Shown: piece by piece, positions 21,383 to 33,960 of the stretch | Layout of the letters: every line of letters begins with the position of its first letter | Numbering within the stretch: the stretch's first letter is position 1 | Assembly (NCBI GenBank): GCA_002633025.1 | Contig: NMRB01000198.1 | Span: 476,653-540,652 of the forward strand | DNA length: 64,000 bases | Direction of reading: 5' to 3' | From: Notospermus geniculatus | Lineage: Eukaryota > Nemertea > Pilidiophora > Heteronemertea > Lineidae | Position numbers and translations under genes: made by a program | Notes under the pieces: generated by a model | Databases searched by the model: none | The model's input: only the letters and a program-made list of their open reading frames with translations | What the model was told of the DNA's origin: nothing

Positions 21383-21524
21383 AGGGATGTGTCAGCCAAA
21401 AAATTTGAATGCAAAAGGGGACGAATCTTTGTTTACAAACACTCATTTCCTGCATTCTGATTGGCTTTGAGGGCAATGTTTACAAACATCATCATTCTGT
21501 TTACAAAACGACTGTCGATTCCCT
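21383..21524. mobile_element. TTAA-flanked AGGGATGTGTC element (Kolobok/T2-like)
   Basis: TTAA at 21379-21382 and 21525-21528 flanks AGGGATGTGTC...GATTCCCT. Host relatives have a single TTAA here (GACTTAAGTAG). TTAAAGGG ends are reminiscent of T2/Kolobok MITEs; piggyBac also duplicates TTAA. The interior words GGGGACGAAT and TTTACAAACA are shared with 22029-22210. Confidence 0.82.
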
Positions 21525-21551
21525 TTAAGTAGTTATATGAATTTGGGCCCA

Positions 21552-21666
21552 GGGTCCATATTCATAAACATACTTACATGTAAGTCAAACTGTGATACTT
21601 ATCTTTTGTGTTGAACAAAGGATACGTGTCACACTTAGACTTAAGTAGTTTTATGAATATGGACCC
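21552..21666. mobile_element. GGGTCC-TATTCATAAA hairpin directly abutting the previous one
   Basis: GGGTCCATATTCATAAA pairs with TTTATGAATATGGACCC. One A (21551) separates it from the previous hairpin, and one T (21667) separates it from GGCCCGTATTTGTGAGG, the start of a further truncated member. Confidence 0.85.
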
Positions 21667-21667
21667 T

Positions 21668-22028
21668 GGCCCGTATTTGTGAGGTACTCATTGTATTAAA
21701 GTGTACGATTTGGATATTGTTAATAACAATGGCCAAATCGAATGCCTATACCAAGCTCGAATGTCACCCTAATTCCGGTGTAATAGAATGTAATGTCCCC
21801 CGATATGTGGTGTCCCCAACAATACATTTACGGATTAAGCGGCACCATTGAATTGGACTCTAGAGAGACCAAGACCCTTAATCCTGTGACAAACAATACA
21901 TGGGGACATCAGGAGGGTGGGGACATTAGATTCTATCACACCTGGCCCACGAAATGTATGGCCTTATTAAATTGCACAGCCAGCATTGGAAACGGTATTG
22001 ACGAGAACTCCCTGTAGTTGTGATTTAA
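21668..22028. other. Truncated hairpin end followed by gene-free sequence
   Basis: GGCCCGTATTTGTGAGG at 21668 lacks a partner. The 74-codon plus frame 21793-22017 is unsupported. Confidence 0.35.
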
Positions 22029-22210
22029 AGCGAATCGAAAGCGAAAAATTTGATTTAGAAATAGAATTTGAAAGGGGACGAATTTTCAGCAAAAAATATA
22101 AACAAACTTCTCCAGAATGTCAACAAAGAAATTTTCGTGCATTTTGATTGGCTGAATTTTGTGTTTACAAACACTAGCCAAATGTAAACAAAATCCGCTA
22201 TCGATTCGCT
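22029..22210. mobile_element. TTAA-flanked AGCGAATCGA element
   Basis: TTAA at 22025-22028 and 22211-22214. The ends AGCGAATCGA and TCGATTCGCT are complementary; the interior resembles the element at 21383-21524. Confidence 0.82.
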
Positions 22211-22499
22211 TTAACACGTTCGACATCATCGTTGCGCATCTTCTTATAAACCAATCGCTGACGTCCAAATCATTGCATACAGATATGACTTTCATTGCCC
22301 AGAACAATTTTATTGCACCATCATTTTTGCAATTCCTACACGTCTATTGAGGAAACTTTCATGGCGGCCATAGACGGATTATTTGTGTTTGCAATCGTCC
22401 GCTTTACTGCTGTAAACCTTCCATCTTATCGACATGAATGCCCCGGCAGAGACACCAGCAATTTGTCTTATTGCCTCTGCCGCTGCTAAGTTTGCCAAC

Positions 22500-23917
22500 A
22501 TAATCCCTATATCTGATTGCATGCCCTGAACGTGCACTTACACAGTAAAGTATTCAAAAACTGTCATTTCTGGCCTCCGTAAGACGATATTTGGTGCTTA
22601 TAGTGGACGGGCCGGCAGATATATGGATTCACATCTCGTCGAAAATGTCGTCCTCTCGTGTAAAAAGACATTAGCAGGGACGCAGTGGCGCTCCTATTTT
22701 TTGACTACACATTAGTTTGTAGCCCAACTTTACTAAAATCACCGGGCCGTATTCAATAAGGGTGTTTAGCTAAATCAGCGTACAAATTCTGCATTACACA
22801 GGTTATAGGCCTAGAAACTATTGTTCTACGTTCTGTAAGCTGCCTGATCCCTGGCATTTTACCCACACGATGATTACACGCGTCTAACATTCCTGCGTCT
22901 TAGTGTGGGAGGACAATAGAAAGTGTTGGAAAAATTCTAGACAAGCCTGCCTGATCGTTCAACATTTCCTTTACGCTCTTTGACTTAGACGCAGGATAGT
23001 TAGACGCGTGTGATTATCCTGCGGGTAAACGCCTCTGGTGAACCACCGTACAGATGTCAGACAATAGTTTTCTAGGCCTTTAACCTGTGTAATGCAGAAT
23101 TTGTACGCTGATTAGGCCAAAACACCCTTAAACGTGCGATGATCACCCTTATTGAATACGGGCCCCTATGTTGCTATAAAATCATCTCATAGACAATTTC
23201 TTATTCTTGCCAATTTGGTTTCTCTTTGATAGATGACATGATCAAGAATCGGCAAATGGCCTGAGAAAATTCGGTCATTCATCTTTCATTTCTAACAAGA
23301 GTTTAACCTGCCCCCTGCTATTTGTCTGTGACTTTTATTGGTACTAATAAGCCCATCCATTTAGGAAACAGGATAGAATTCACGCCGGATGATAAGACTT
23401 TATGGTAAGATATCCCTAAGTACAGCCATCGATTACTAAAACTTCAGAAAAAGTCGAATTAAGTACTAAATCACGACAACTTTGGTAACTAGGGAGGCTG
23501 GTGCGTGCTGGGATCAATGTGAAACGAACCAGCTATTGCTATAAATCACGTTATGGCCGAACTGCATGGACAAGAAACGGGGCATGATCGGATGATTCTA
23601 CAGCCACAACTCAACGATGACAGCCGATTGCCAAATCTGTAGTCATCAGGGGCCATCGGCGCTGACATTCCAGTGGAATAGGTAGAACAGTTGATTGAAG
23701 ATAACTCTAAACACAATATACTTTAATGTGCACCGTCACGCTAGTCAACAATATCTGAAACATCTCCACCGTGTCTTGCAAATCAACAAGTGTGTTCAAG
23801 ATTTCACACTTTTCATCGACAGAACGTTGATGCTTGCGGTGTGGTAGGGGTGTTAGCAGCTAGGTCGGCGATCAATCTAGAAACTCGTAAGGAATATTTG
23901 GATATCATGAAAAGTTA
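22500..23917 (+). repeat. Segment A, first copy (probable alternative haplotype)
   Basis: Aligned with 23919-24920 over its full length except for a 424-bp insertion at 22744-23167. I counted about 16 substitutions and three small indels in the shared 1 kb. The copy ends exactly at the single N at 23918. Confidence 0.9.
22744..23165. mobile_element. 422-bp GGGCCGTATTCAATAAGGG inverted-repeat element, present in one copy only
   Basis: The arms exceed 100 bp: GTACAAATTCTGCATTACAC and TCTAACATTCCTGCGTC are mirrored on the right. The sister segment reads AATCACCATGTTGC without it, while here ACC and CTATG flank the element. Insertion added at most two extra bases, compatible with a 2-bp duplication that has since changed. 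Confidence 0.88.
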
Positions 23918-23918
23918 N
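23918..23918. other. Single N at a segment junction
   Basis: One ambiguous base at the exact boundary between the two copies of segment A. Confidence 0.99.
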
Positions 23919-24920
23919 ATAATCCCTATATCTGATTGCATGCCCTAAACGTGCACTTACACAGTAAAGTATTCAAAAACTGTCATTTCTGGCCTCAGTA
24001 AGACGATATTTGGTGCTTATAGTGGACGGGCCGGCAGATATATGGATTCACATCGTGTCGAAAATGTCGTCCTCTCGTGTAAAAAGACATTAGCAGGGAC
24101 GCAGTGGCGCTCCTATTTTTTGATTACACATTAGCCTGTAGCCCAACTTTACTAAAATCACCATGTTGCTATAAAATCATCTCATAGACAATTTCTTACT
24201 CTTGCCAATTTGGTTTCTCTTTGATAAATGTAGATGACATGATCAAGAATCGGCAAATGGCCTGAGAAAATTCGGTCATTCATCTTTCATTTCTAACAAG
24301 AGTTTAACCTGCCCCCTGCTATTTGTCTGTGACTTTTATTGGTACTAATAAGCCCATCCATTTAGGAAACAGGATAGAATTCACGCCGGATGATAAGACT
24401 TTATGGTAAGATATCCCTAAGTACAGCCATCGATTACTAAAACTTCAGAAAAAGTCGAATTAAGTACTAAATCACGACAACTTTGGTAACTAGGGAGACT
24501 GGTGCGTGCTGAGATCAATGTGAAACGAACCAGCTATTGCTATAAATCACGTTATGGCCGAACTGCATGGACAAGAAACGGGGCATGATCGGATGATTCC
24601 TACAGCCACAACTCAACGATGACAGCCGATTGCCAAATCTATAGTCATCAGGGGCCATCGGCGCTGACATTCCAGTGGAATAGGTAAAACAGTTGGTTGA
24701 AGATAATTCTAAACACAATATACTTTAATGTGCACCGTCACGCTAGTCAACAATATCTGAAACATCTCCACCGTGTCTTGCAAATCAACAAGTGTGTTCA
24801 AGATTTCACACTTTTCATCGACAGAATGTTGAAAGCTTGCGGTGTGGTAGGGGTGTTAGCAGCTAGGTCGGCGATCAATCTAGAAACTCGTAAGGAATAT
24901 TTGGATATCATGAAAAGTTA
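23919..24920 (+). repeat. Segment A, second copy (insertion-free)
   Basis: This copy lacks the GGGCCG element and so preserves the empty target site at 24161-24162. The frame 24697-24921 ends in RKEYLDIMKS and is broken by substitutions and an indel in the other copy, so I do not call it a gene. Confidence 0.9.
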
Positions 24921-25071
24921 AGGAACGTTGAAATGGGTCATTTGAGGTTCCTTACGCGGCTTACTGGAAAATGCGGTACAGGCGGAACGGAATCAGCCTC
25001 GTACCTAATCTTGCTGTCCTATCCCAAATGCACTGCATTTGTGACCTGGAGTCGCGGATGGTTGGGAGCAT

Positions 25072-26736
25072 TGATTATTCCGTCACGCACTTGTTTTCCA
25101 AATCATTTTTTTTAATTGACAGTTCATTGGGACCAATTCCACAATAACCTTGGCTCACCCAGTTACATGTCCGATCTCCATCTGACGTTAGGAAAAGTAT
25201 GGGTCCTTAACATAAGGTTTGATACCCTTTAATATGGATGTCATTCTTTTTACTATGATCGAAAGTTAAGAGGCGCCGAGTTACCATCTGACCATGGTCA
25301 GATGGTAATTACGCTTTTAGCCACTTTTGATAGTGACTTAATAATATAAACTGTTTGTAAATTATTATTCATTATTTGAGTGATCATTGAGAATTTGGGA
25401 CATTCGGATGTCGGTAGTTGGCACTTTTTTGGCTGTATGATTGTTCCAAATCAAATTTGCAAGCGGATGTCCTGATTGTCTTAACTGCCGTTTGACGTGC
25501 TTTGCTGATTATGCCTATTATCAAAAAAAGTCGATTTTATCTATTTCTGCTATTATATTTAAAGAATGTATATATGCTGTGAGTTGTAAGAATATAGATA
25601 AGTTTTGAGTCCACTTTGGTCTTTCGTTTCATTCAAACCGTGGTAAGCCCACGTAACCTGGAAATACAAACTAAGTTATTCTGAAAAGACAGCCGAACTT
25701 TTCAGTTAGACAGAGAACTTTACAAATGTGCACGTGTGAGCGATCCTCTGTGCGTTTTGCAGTTTGTCCGGCGCGGAGTGACTGCCGTGAGTAGGCCTAG
25801 ACCTACTACTATTTGTTGTGGCGCAAGTGTGCGACTGGAAAAAACTGCAATAATGATAGGCGAAGTGCAGGGCTCAAAATCCGCCACTGTGAAGCTGCTG
25901 CTTGCCAATGATTCGCCCGTCTAAGTCGCCACAGTGCGACAGGGGCTTAAGGGCTCTTAATCCACCTGCATAATTTTCACGAAGACTACTTCTTTCTCTT
26001 CACACAGGAAAACCACACCACCAGCCATTGTTGAATTTTGCAGCTCCGAAACGACGAGAAGGGCCTATAATTAGAGCAGGAGTTCAAGTGCCTATGGTAA
26101 CCAGTTTCTTTATCCGCCAAACAGGAACGTTGCTAGGTTTCGCCTCATTGATATAGAAGACGAACATCATCTATTGTATCATTCTTCTTATCATGGTACC
26201 AGAACACAACACCCAGTGCCGTCTCACTTTCTTATCCCTCGTTGGCTTTGATTCCTTTGACGAATGGAGATGCAATACTCGATCCGTGACTTCTAGAGCC
26301 TGCAGTTCAACATCTTATATAAATCACCTTATCCTAAACCGCATCGGTCCTAGTCCGTGATAAAGTGTTACAAACTGCCTTACTTCGAAACAAACAAGCA
26401 TCAAATCATCCACATCATAAAATGTCTTAGATGCGTGTTGCCAAACATCCCACGCATATATATGACTCGATGGAACAGTTATGAAAATCAGGAAACGCGC
26501 TAAAATTGGCTGTTAGGCTAATTGAATCTGCAGCTTTGATGGTGGACTGCTCGAGGTTGAAAATGATTTGAGCAGATTACTGTCAAATACATGGAGGAAG
26601 TTAGTACAATGGCGAAAGTTAGCAAGATTACGACGGCACTTCATCTGCTAAATCAGTGCCATCGCTCTCTCTCTGTTGAAGGACATCGCCGCAACAGTGG
26701 TTTCCGGTTTACGCTCTTGTCATAAAAAGTGCAAAA
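25072..26736 (+). repeat. Segment B, first copy
   Basis: These 1665 bp match 26880-28544 with four substitutions noted. A perfect 28-bp palindrome centred on CCATGG lies at 25281-25308. The mirrored frames at 25720-25924 have no recognisable domain. Confidence 0.92.
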
Positions 26737-26879
26737 NNNNNNNNNNNNNNNNNNNNNNNNNNNNNNNNNNNNNNNNNNNNNNNNNNNNNNNNNNNNNNNN
26801 NNNNNNNNNNNNNNNNNNNNNNNNNNNNNNNNNNNNNNNNNNNNNNNNNNNNNNNNNNNNNNNNNNNNNNNNNNNNNNN
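26737..26879. other. Assembly gap of 143 N
   Basis: N run between the two copies of segment B. Predicted proteins spanning it are meaningless. Confidence 0.99.
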
Positions 26880-28544
26880 TGATTATTCCGTCACGCACTT
26901 GTTTTCCAAATCATTTTTTTTAATTGACAGTTCATTGGGACCAATTCCACAATAACCTTGGCTCACCCAGTTACATGTCCGATCTCCATCTGACGTTAGG
27001 AAAAGTATGGGTCCTTAACATAAGGTTTGATACCCTTTAATATGGATGTCATTCTTTTTACTATGATCGAAAGTTAAGAGGCGCCGAGTTACCATCTGAC
27101 CATGGTCAGATGGTAATTACGCTTTTAGCCACTTTTGATAGTGACTTAATAATATAAACTGTTTGTAAATTATTATTCATTATTTGAGTGATCATTGAGA
27201 ATTTGGGACATTCGGATGTCGGTAGTTGGCACTTTTTTGGCTGTATGATTGTTCCAAATCAAATTTGCAAGCGGATGTCCTGATTGTCTTAACTGCCGTT
27301 TGACGTGCTTTGCTGATTATGCCTATTATCAAAAAAAGTAGATTTTATCTATTTCTGCTATTATATTTAAAGAATGTATATATGCTGGGAGTTGTAAGAA
27401 TAGAGATAAGTTTTGAGTCCACTTTGGTCTTTCGTTTCATTCAAACCGTGGTAAGCCCACGTAACCTGGAAATACAAACTAAGTTATTCTGAAAAGACAG
27501 CCGAACTTTTCAGTTAGACAGAGAACTTTACAAATGTGCACGTGTGAGCGATCCTCTGTGCGTTTTGCAGTTTGTCCGGCGCGGAGTGACTGCCGTGAGT
27601 AGGCCTAGACCTACTACTATTTGTTGTGGCGCAAGTGTGCGACTGGAAAAAACTGCAATAATGATAGGCGAAGTGCAGGGCTCAAAATCCGCCACTGTGA
27701 AGCTGCTGCTTGCCAATGATTCGCCCGTCTAAGTCGCCACAGTGCGACAGGGGCTTAAGGGCTCTTAATCCACCTGCATAATTTTCACGAAGACTACTTC
27801 TTTCTCTTCACACAGGAAAACCACACCACCAGCCATTGTTGAATTTTGCAGCTCCGAAACGACGAGAAGGGCCTATAATTAGAGCAGGAGTTCAAGTGCC
27901 TATGGTAACCAGTTTCTTTATCCGCCAAACAGGAACGTTGCTAGGTTTCGCCTCATTGATATAGAAGACGAACATCATCTATTGTATCATTCTTCTTATC
28001 ATGGTACCAGAACACAACACCCAGTGCCGTCTCACTTTCTTATCCCTCGTTGGCTTTGATTCCTTTGACGAATGGAGATGCAATACTCGATCCGTGACTT
28101 CTAGAGCCTGCAGTTCAACATCTTATATAAATCACCTTATCCTAAACCGCATCGGTCCTAGTCCGTGATAAAGTGTTACAAACTGCCTTACTTCGAAACA
28201 AACAAGCATCAAATCATCCACATCATAAAATGTCTTAGATGCGTGTTGCCAAACATCCCACGCATATATATGACTCGATGGAACAGTTATGAAAATCAGG
28301 AAACGCGCTAAAATTGGCTGTTAGGCTAATTGAATCTGCAGCTTTGATGGTGGACTGCTCGAGGTTGAAAATGATTTGAGCAGATTACTATCAAATACAT
28401 GGAGGAAGTTAGTACAATGGCGAAAGTTAGCAAGATTACGACGGCACTTCATCTGCTAAATCAGTGCCATCGCTCTCTCTCTGTTGAAGGACATCGCCGC
28501 AACAGTGGTTTCCGGTTTACGCTCTTGTCATAAAAAGTGCAAAA
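26880..28544 (+). repeat. Segment B, second copy
   Basis: Same length as the first copy. It continues past the point where the first is cut by the gap, so the unique sequence after 28544 belongs to this copy. Confidence 0.92.
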
Positions 28545-29926
28545 CGCTCCCATGGAGAGCCAGAGCGTAGCTCCGAGGAACGTTGCCAGGTTTGGGAAAA
28601 TTGGGAAGAGGCAAAATGGAAAAAGAAAATTTGAAAAAGGCGAAACATGGAAAAAGGCGAAACGGGAAGACATCAGCTCCGAGAGGTGCAGTAGGCCTAC
28701 CCACAAATATTTTTACACAAATCGAATAGTTCAGAATCGGGAAAACGAAAAAGCAAAAGCTGAGAAACGTTTTTTTTGCGAGGCGTTAAATCGAATGATC
28801 AAGGATTCATGACTAAGATTCGATCTTCTGAAAGCGATCCCTCATTGGGATTTTAATCACTACAGTGACTGAACAGACGACCGCAAATTGATTTTCCATC
28901 TTCGCCGAGATTTTCTGGTAACGCCGTCAGATAAGTTGTGAAATTGAAGATGCAAGCTGGTGGTACAGCCAGAAATTCCAACAAGATACATTGATGACAT
29001 GCGTCGCTAAAACCACTCGGTGCATGTTTTTCAACCGCTCTAATTGTTTAAAGTATCTTTACACTCAATAGCCATGATCGATCGTTCATAGAAGCGGATG
29101 ATTGAAGAGGAAAGTTTAAAAGAGAATCTGCTGTGACATTTGAGGTTTTAGATAAGCTCAACTCTTCATCAGATTCTGATTCTTAAATGACGTTCGTATA
29201 ATTAAATGAGAAATTATACATCATTATTATTTCTAGCCCGTCGATTCTTGACACAGGAATACTTTATGTGCACAGCTTCTAGCCTACAGTGCGTTTCAGC
29301 CTACAGCTGCCGTCGAAATGAACCGTGTATTGCCAATAATTTTCCACCGTCTTTCTGACATCTAGTTATTGGAGTGCAAAGTGATAACTAAAAAAGGCAT
29401 CGAAATAACTCAAGAAAGTTCGCGTGTTTATCAAATTCATTGGTGCATGGATAAAATACCACCTGCGAATATGACAGGTTCATCAAGTTGGTATGAAAGT
29501 ATTATCATTTAACTTTAAGAGGTAATATATGGTGCTCCCGCCTATTCACAAGAATAATCTCGCGCTTCACTAACTTGGCTACGCAGCACTCAATCGATGG
29601 TTAGAACCGTTCGTTGGAAAGAAAAAAAAGTAGACGGTGACAATCAGTGACGGTGCTATTGGTTTGATGCTGTAACCACAATACCTCTGACGTGAAGAGC
29701 GACACAAGAAAATGAAACATCAAAAAGGATTGCCAAGCAGAGTTGAACAAGAAGTATTCAAACTGTGCTGCTATAAATGGAATGGACCTTGTTAAAGAGA
29801 TAAAATTAGACATCACTGATTTTTGTTCACATTATTAAAAATGTCACTTTGAATAAAGTTTTCAAACAGTTTAAGACTTGGTGTGTGGAATGACTGAAAC
29901 GCACAAGTGAATGCTCTTGAAGTAAT
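28545..29926. other. Gene-free stretch
   Basis: A purine-rich patch (28590-28690) repeats GGAAAAAG/GGCGAAAC words and gives a Lys-rich frame without domain character. Nothing else recognised. Confidence 0.4.
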
Positions 29927-30042
29927 AAGGTGGTATTCATAAAAGCTAGCAAATGCTTTTACTTCAAGTTTTCTAGTGCATTTACATTGGTCCTCACTGT
30001 GCAATTGTAAAAGCATTTGCTAACCTTTATGAATACCACCTT
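29927..30042. mobile_element. GGTGGTATTCATAAAAGCTAGC hairpin MITE
   Basis: AAGGTGGTATTCATAAA pairs with TTTATGAATACCACCTT; the arms include GCAAATGCTTTTAC. Related by arm sequence to 1127-1237 and, at its tips, to the AT-flanked elements. Confidence 0.85.
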
Positions 30043-31243
30043 GGTAAGACATTTCGAGCAACGGATGTTTTAGCATTATCATTACTCATTGGTGGTTATC
30101 AACTTTTATTTCGTCAGAGCTTCCAATGAATATTGCCGTAGTTATTTTGCGATTGAACACTCTAGAGGTTCCTGTATTTTCAAAGAATGGTTTTGTGGAT
30201 TATCAAATAGTACATTGATCAACTTCTTTGGATCGTTCAGTGAAATGGTACCAAGTTGCCAGGACCATTCCCTCATAGGAACAATCTTTTTACATATCCA
30301 CCCACTTCTCCTTACATTTGGCGTCACTGTATATACTAAATCTAGCGCTCACATCCTTCTGCATTCAAGGGACGACCAAAGCATTATATTTTACGACACA
30401 CTCGTATCCTCGGATTAGTTACAGCGAACTGATAGATAATTACGTCCCAGGCTCTTCATCCTCAACCCCAGCTACATCACTCATTCTGGGAACGACAATT
30501 AGGCATCATATGATAAATTTGAACACTTTAACTAGTATTTTGCTCGGGGGAGATCAGTGTGATAGTATAGTTGAGGCCATGACATAAAATCAATTTGCAA
30601 TACGGGATGATAAATAACAGAGATTTACTTTGAAGGGACGTGGCGTCGTGAAGTGTTGGGGTTTCAGAGGAGAGACAGTGCTGGATATGTGGAAATCGCT
30701 CGGAAAAGATCCTGTGCATGTGAAGCAAGCCAAGCAGGAACATCTGTTAGAAGTGGAAATTTTCATCCATACCTCCGCGTTGGGGAGGAAACGACTGAAA
30801 GAATCGCGAGACATCTTTCTCATTTGCCTGCCTCAGAGTTGATATATCACTGACAAGGACACGGCGCTATAAACGGTACTGATACGTCCCCAGCAAAGTA
30901 ATTTATTCCTCGTCTTGAATTTCCATTCCGAAGGGAATGCAAGTAATTTGGTTTGGCTCATTTCATTCGAGATCACGGGATAGCATCACGCGTTAGATTT
31001 GTTTTTCTTTAACAAATACTGGATGGTAAGCTGTAAAGATGCCGGCTTTGACACCACTTCTCGGGAAGTTTTTTAGGCGGCTAACAAGAGAATCCATTTC
31101 AACAGGAAAGAGGAGAGAGCAGGCGCCAAGGAAAGAAACCGGTTGACGTCAGACACATACACGGCATTTTTAGACTGGCCTATCCCAGTGCTGTAAATCC
31201 ATTCGGAACGACCTGAGGCGAACTGCTATCTGTCACTGGGCGG
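30043..31243. other. Gene-free stretch with one coding-like patch
   Basis: The plus frame 30618-30842 contains VLDMWKSLGKDPVHVK and has a balanced composition, but an equally long frame lies opposite and no splice donor supports it. Treat it as unproven. Confidence 0.25.
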
Positions 31244-31568
31244 CGCATTTCACCTCGGACACAAGTCCAAGGCAGCCATGTTGTTTATCATCAAACCCAC
31301 GTGACCGCCGTGGGACTATTTTCGCCGAAATTTGGCCCGTTAAGATGTTCAACCGTACTTGCTCGATAAGTTGAGGCATATTATATATAAACTTACCGGT
31401 ATCTCACCCAATCTGCCAATTATTGATCAATAACGCAGCGTTTTTATGCGACCTATTTAGTTCATGCGCAGGTGTGACGAGGTGACCGCATCTGAATTCT
31501 CACAAACGGGCAGCGATCGTTGCGCGTTCAAGATGGCTGCCTTGGACTTGTGTCCGAGGGGAAATGCG
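31244..31568. mobile_element. 325-bp element with CGCATTTC...GGACACAAGTCC ends
   Basis: TIRs of about 38 bp include CCTCGGACACAAGTCCAAGG followed by CAGCCAT. No target duplication identified; the interior is unique. Confidence 0.8.
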
Positions 31569-32639
31569 AGTATCTACGGAAATTGCCGAGCAGTTGCCTT
31601 CGGAAGTTCCGAATGCTGTAAATCATGAGTTCGTCTTTATTAGCCAATAACAGATGGACACTTGGTAATTTGACAACGAGAGTGATCGATTAAGGATATC
31701 AAGACCTGAATGTAAATATATAACAAGACCAGCGACGGTCCGATTATTAACAACATCATTACCAGTTGTTCTTCACTCAATGCGCGGTCACGACGGAACT
31801 GGTCCGGGTCACAAGAGGCTGATTCGTCTCTACCCATGCACTTAGACTTTATTTATGACACACTGAAGAGCAATCCGTAGACGAAGTAAATGAAGATGCA
31901 TTCTCTGTAGAGAATACCGTCATCATGCATGATTATCAATCTCCTTTGCCGTGGCCAATCAAAGCATTGCCAAAAGTGATCAAGAAACTCATTTCGAAAT
32001 ATAAAGAAAGTGATCAGGAAGTGACACGAGTCAGTCAGTATTAATAAAAGCAAGATTTTTTTAAAAATTTCTGTCTGCTCTACAAAAGCATTAGAGAATC
32101 CTATAAACCTTTCCAGCAAAGATGGTGGCCCTATCAGTTCTCCCACGTGCCGTCGTGGCCATTCATTTCCCATGAATGATATAACACTACCAAACGCATC
32201 CTCTCAGACAATTACTTTACCTTAACATTTTTGCCCATGGCCCGCTTGACCAGCTTAGCCTGCCAGCGGTGGCACTGAATGTATTTTAGGCTTCTGACGT
32301 CATATGGTGAGAGATGTTAGACCGCCATCTTTATTGGAAAGGTCTATACAAAATCGAGGTATCGGTAAAAGCATTTATATTACTAGACTTCAATCACACC
32401 ATCCGTCTCGTCAGCATGCACCAAAAATACATTGTAAGCTTAGGCCTATATCTTTTCACCAGGATTTTTTCACCAAATGGGTTTAGTTACATCCCGGGGT
32501 TACATCGACGAAGGGGAATATGGAACTGGATGACAATCGAGTACATCATGTATGTATATTACACTCAAATCGTGCTCTATTGGTAACAAATTCTGTTGAG
32601 AGCAATGCCGATCTCATCGTGTCCCCAGCCCTATCGGTC
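31569..32639. other. Gene-free stretch
   Basis: The minus frame 31853-32173 is hydrophobic but unsupported. GATGGTGGCCC near 32122 and GCCATCTTTATTGGAAAGG near 32327 suggest fragments of an element. Confidence 0.35.
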
Positions 32640-33075
32640 TACTCTCCATTCCACTTTCGAGTGGCGCGAAGGTTGTCAACGATAGCTCCGCAACGGCTGG
32701 GTCAAATTTGACAAACCATACATCAATCGATTTGTCGTTTTCGCCGCTACAGCCATCATCACTGTCATTTTCCCTACAAACGTGACATAAAAACGTTTTT
32801 CACCAATCGTACTTCGCATTTACGGCCGAATTGGCGGCCATTTTGAAATGACACAATGCATCGCGCACGTGTAAACTGCACTGAAGACCATGGCGAAATG
32901 AAATGGGTTTTGAGAAAGGGATCCGTTATGTCGGCCTTACGCGAAAAATGAAGATAGCAGAAAGATACCGACAGAAAGACAAGTCAATTAATGGGATGGT
33001 ATGTCAAATTTGACCCAGTCGTTGCGGAGCTATCGTTCATAAACCTCGCGCCACTCGAATGTGGAATGGAGAGTA
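32640..33075. mobile_element. 436-bp element with about 80-bp inverted ends
   Basis: The left end TACTCTCCATTCCAC is complementary to GTGGAATGGAGAGTA at 33075. The arms continue through AACGATAGCTCCGCAACG and GGGTCAAATTTGACA. The interior includes GGCGGCCATTTTG and is otherwise unique. Confidence 0.88.
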
Positions 33076-33960
33076 AACGTTTTACTGCCGACGACACGAG
33101 TAGGCAACCTTTCAACCAACCTTTATGTCAAAGATAGGACCTGCTCCTCCTTTGACAACAGCACAATATTGATCAAACCGAGATGAACGAGATGATACCG
33201 TCTCCTTCTGATCAAGTACCTAGCAATACGTACCACCATAAGTATTGTCACATGGCGTAATTTTTATGAATCCCGCTACTTTGAAAGCGAGCAGCGATAT
33301 CAAAGCTTGCACTGTGTCAGAGGAACCACCCAAGGTGCCTCGACGCCTCAAAGGTTCCGGCAAAAAAAACGTCAAATGATGCCAGCCATTGAATCAGCAT
33401 TCCACGACCCCCACCTCAAGAGAGGTACAGTTACAATTTGAAACGTACTAAAGAAAGGTTAGTCACAAGGCTACCGTGTTTGATCCTCAGGAGTAAATCG
33501 TAAGTAAAAGGCAAAGCGAAGGGCTCTCCGATATACTAAAGATGATGCATGTTAGAAAAGGTAATGGGAAAGTTAATAGCCCTTAAGACTTGCGAGGAAG
33601 GCAGATCTTGAAACTTAGGTCGCCTAAAACTTTAATTCACTCCAGATTGTGTACAGGTGCAGTCGAAGACTACCATGGTGTTGATGAGACTTGTAGGGAA
33701 GTCTACAGTTCTGTTCGAAAGTAATAAGTGAACCCCGCCACAAAATGCCCACATACATGTATGTTGTGTTCAAACTACTACCAACATAGATTGACAGTAG
33801 GTAAGCAGTATTGAGAACATCATGAGTTATGAATATTTTTCCTCACGACTTTATACATGTAAAACGTTTTGAACACAGCATCGTGGTGGTGTTCACTAAC
33901 TTTCGAGCACAACTGTACATATATGCCGCAACGTGGTCTTTCCTTATCGCCTGGAGTTAC
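33076..33960. other. Gene-free stretch downstream of the Cys-rich candidate exon
   Basis: No further exon of the minus-strand candidate gene was recognised here. Confidence 0.35.

Larger units (their letters stand above)
21177..21550. mobile_element. GGGCCC-TATTCATAAA hairpin hosting two other elements
   Basis: Removing the inserts (21259-21372 with one TTA, and 21383-21524 with one TTAA) leaves about 111 bp that matches 12145-12253. The host is a member of that hairpin family. Confidence 0.85.

Noticed and set aside
24697-24921. 74-codon plus frame ending RKEYLDIMKS
   Set aside because: The allelic copy at about 23700-23917 is frameshifted and has a stop, so purifying selection on a protein is unlikely.
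25720-25924. Mirrored 62-codon frames on both strands, duplicated at 27528-27732
   Set aside because: The duplication is a probable assembly artefact, so apparent conservation carries no weight.
26653-26923. Open frames spanning the N run
   Set aside because: They consist mainly of unknown residues across an assembly gap.
30618-30853. Coding-like plus frame VLDMWKSLGKDPVHVK
   Set aside because: Equally long frame on the opposite strand, no splice support and no recognised family.
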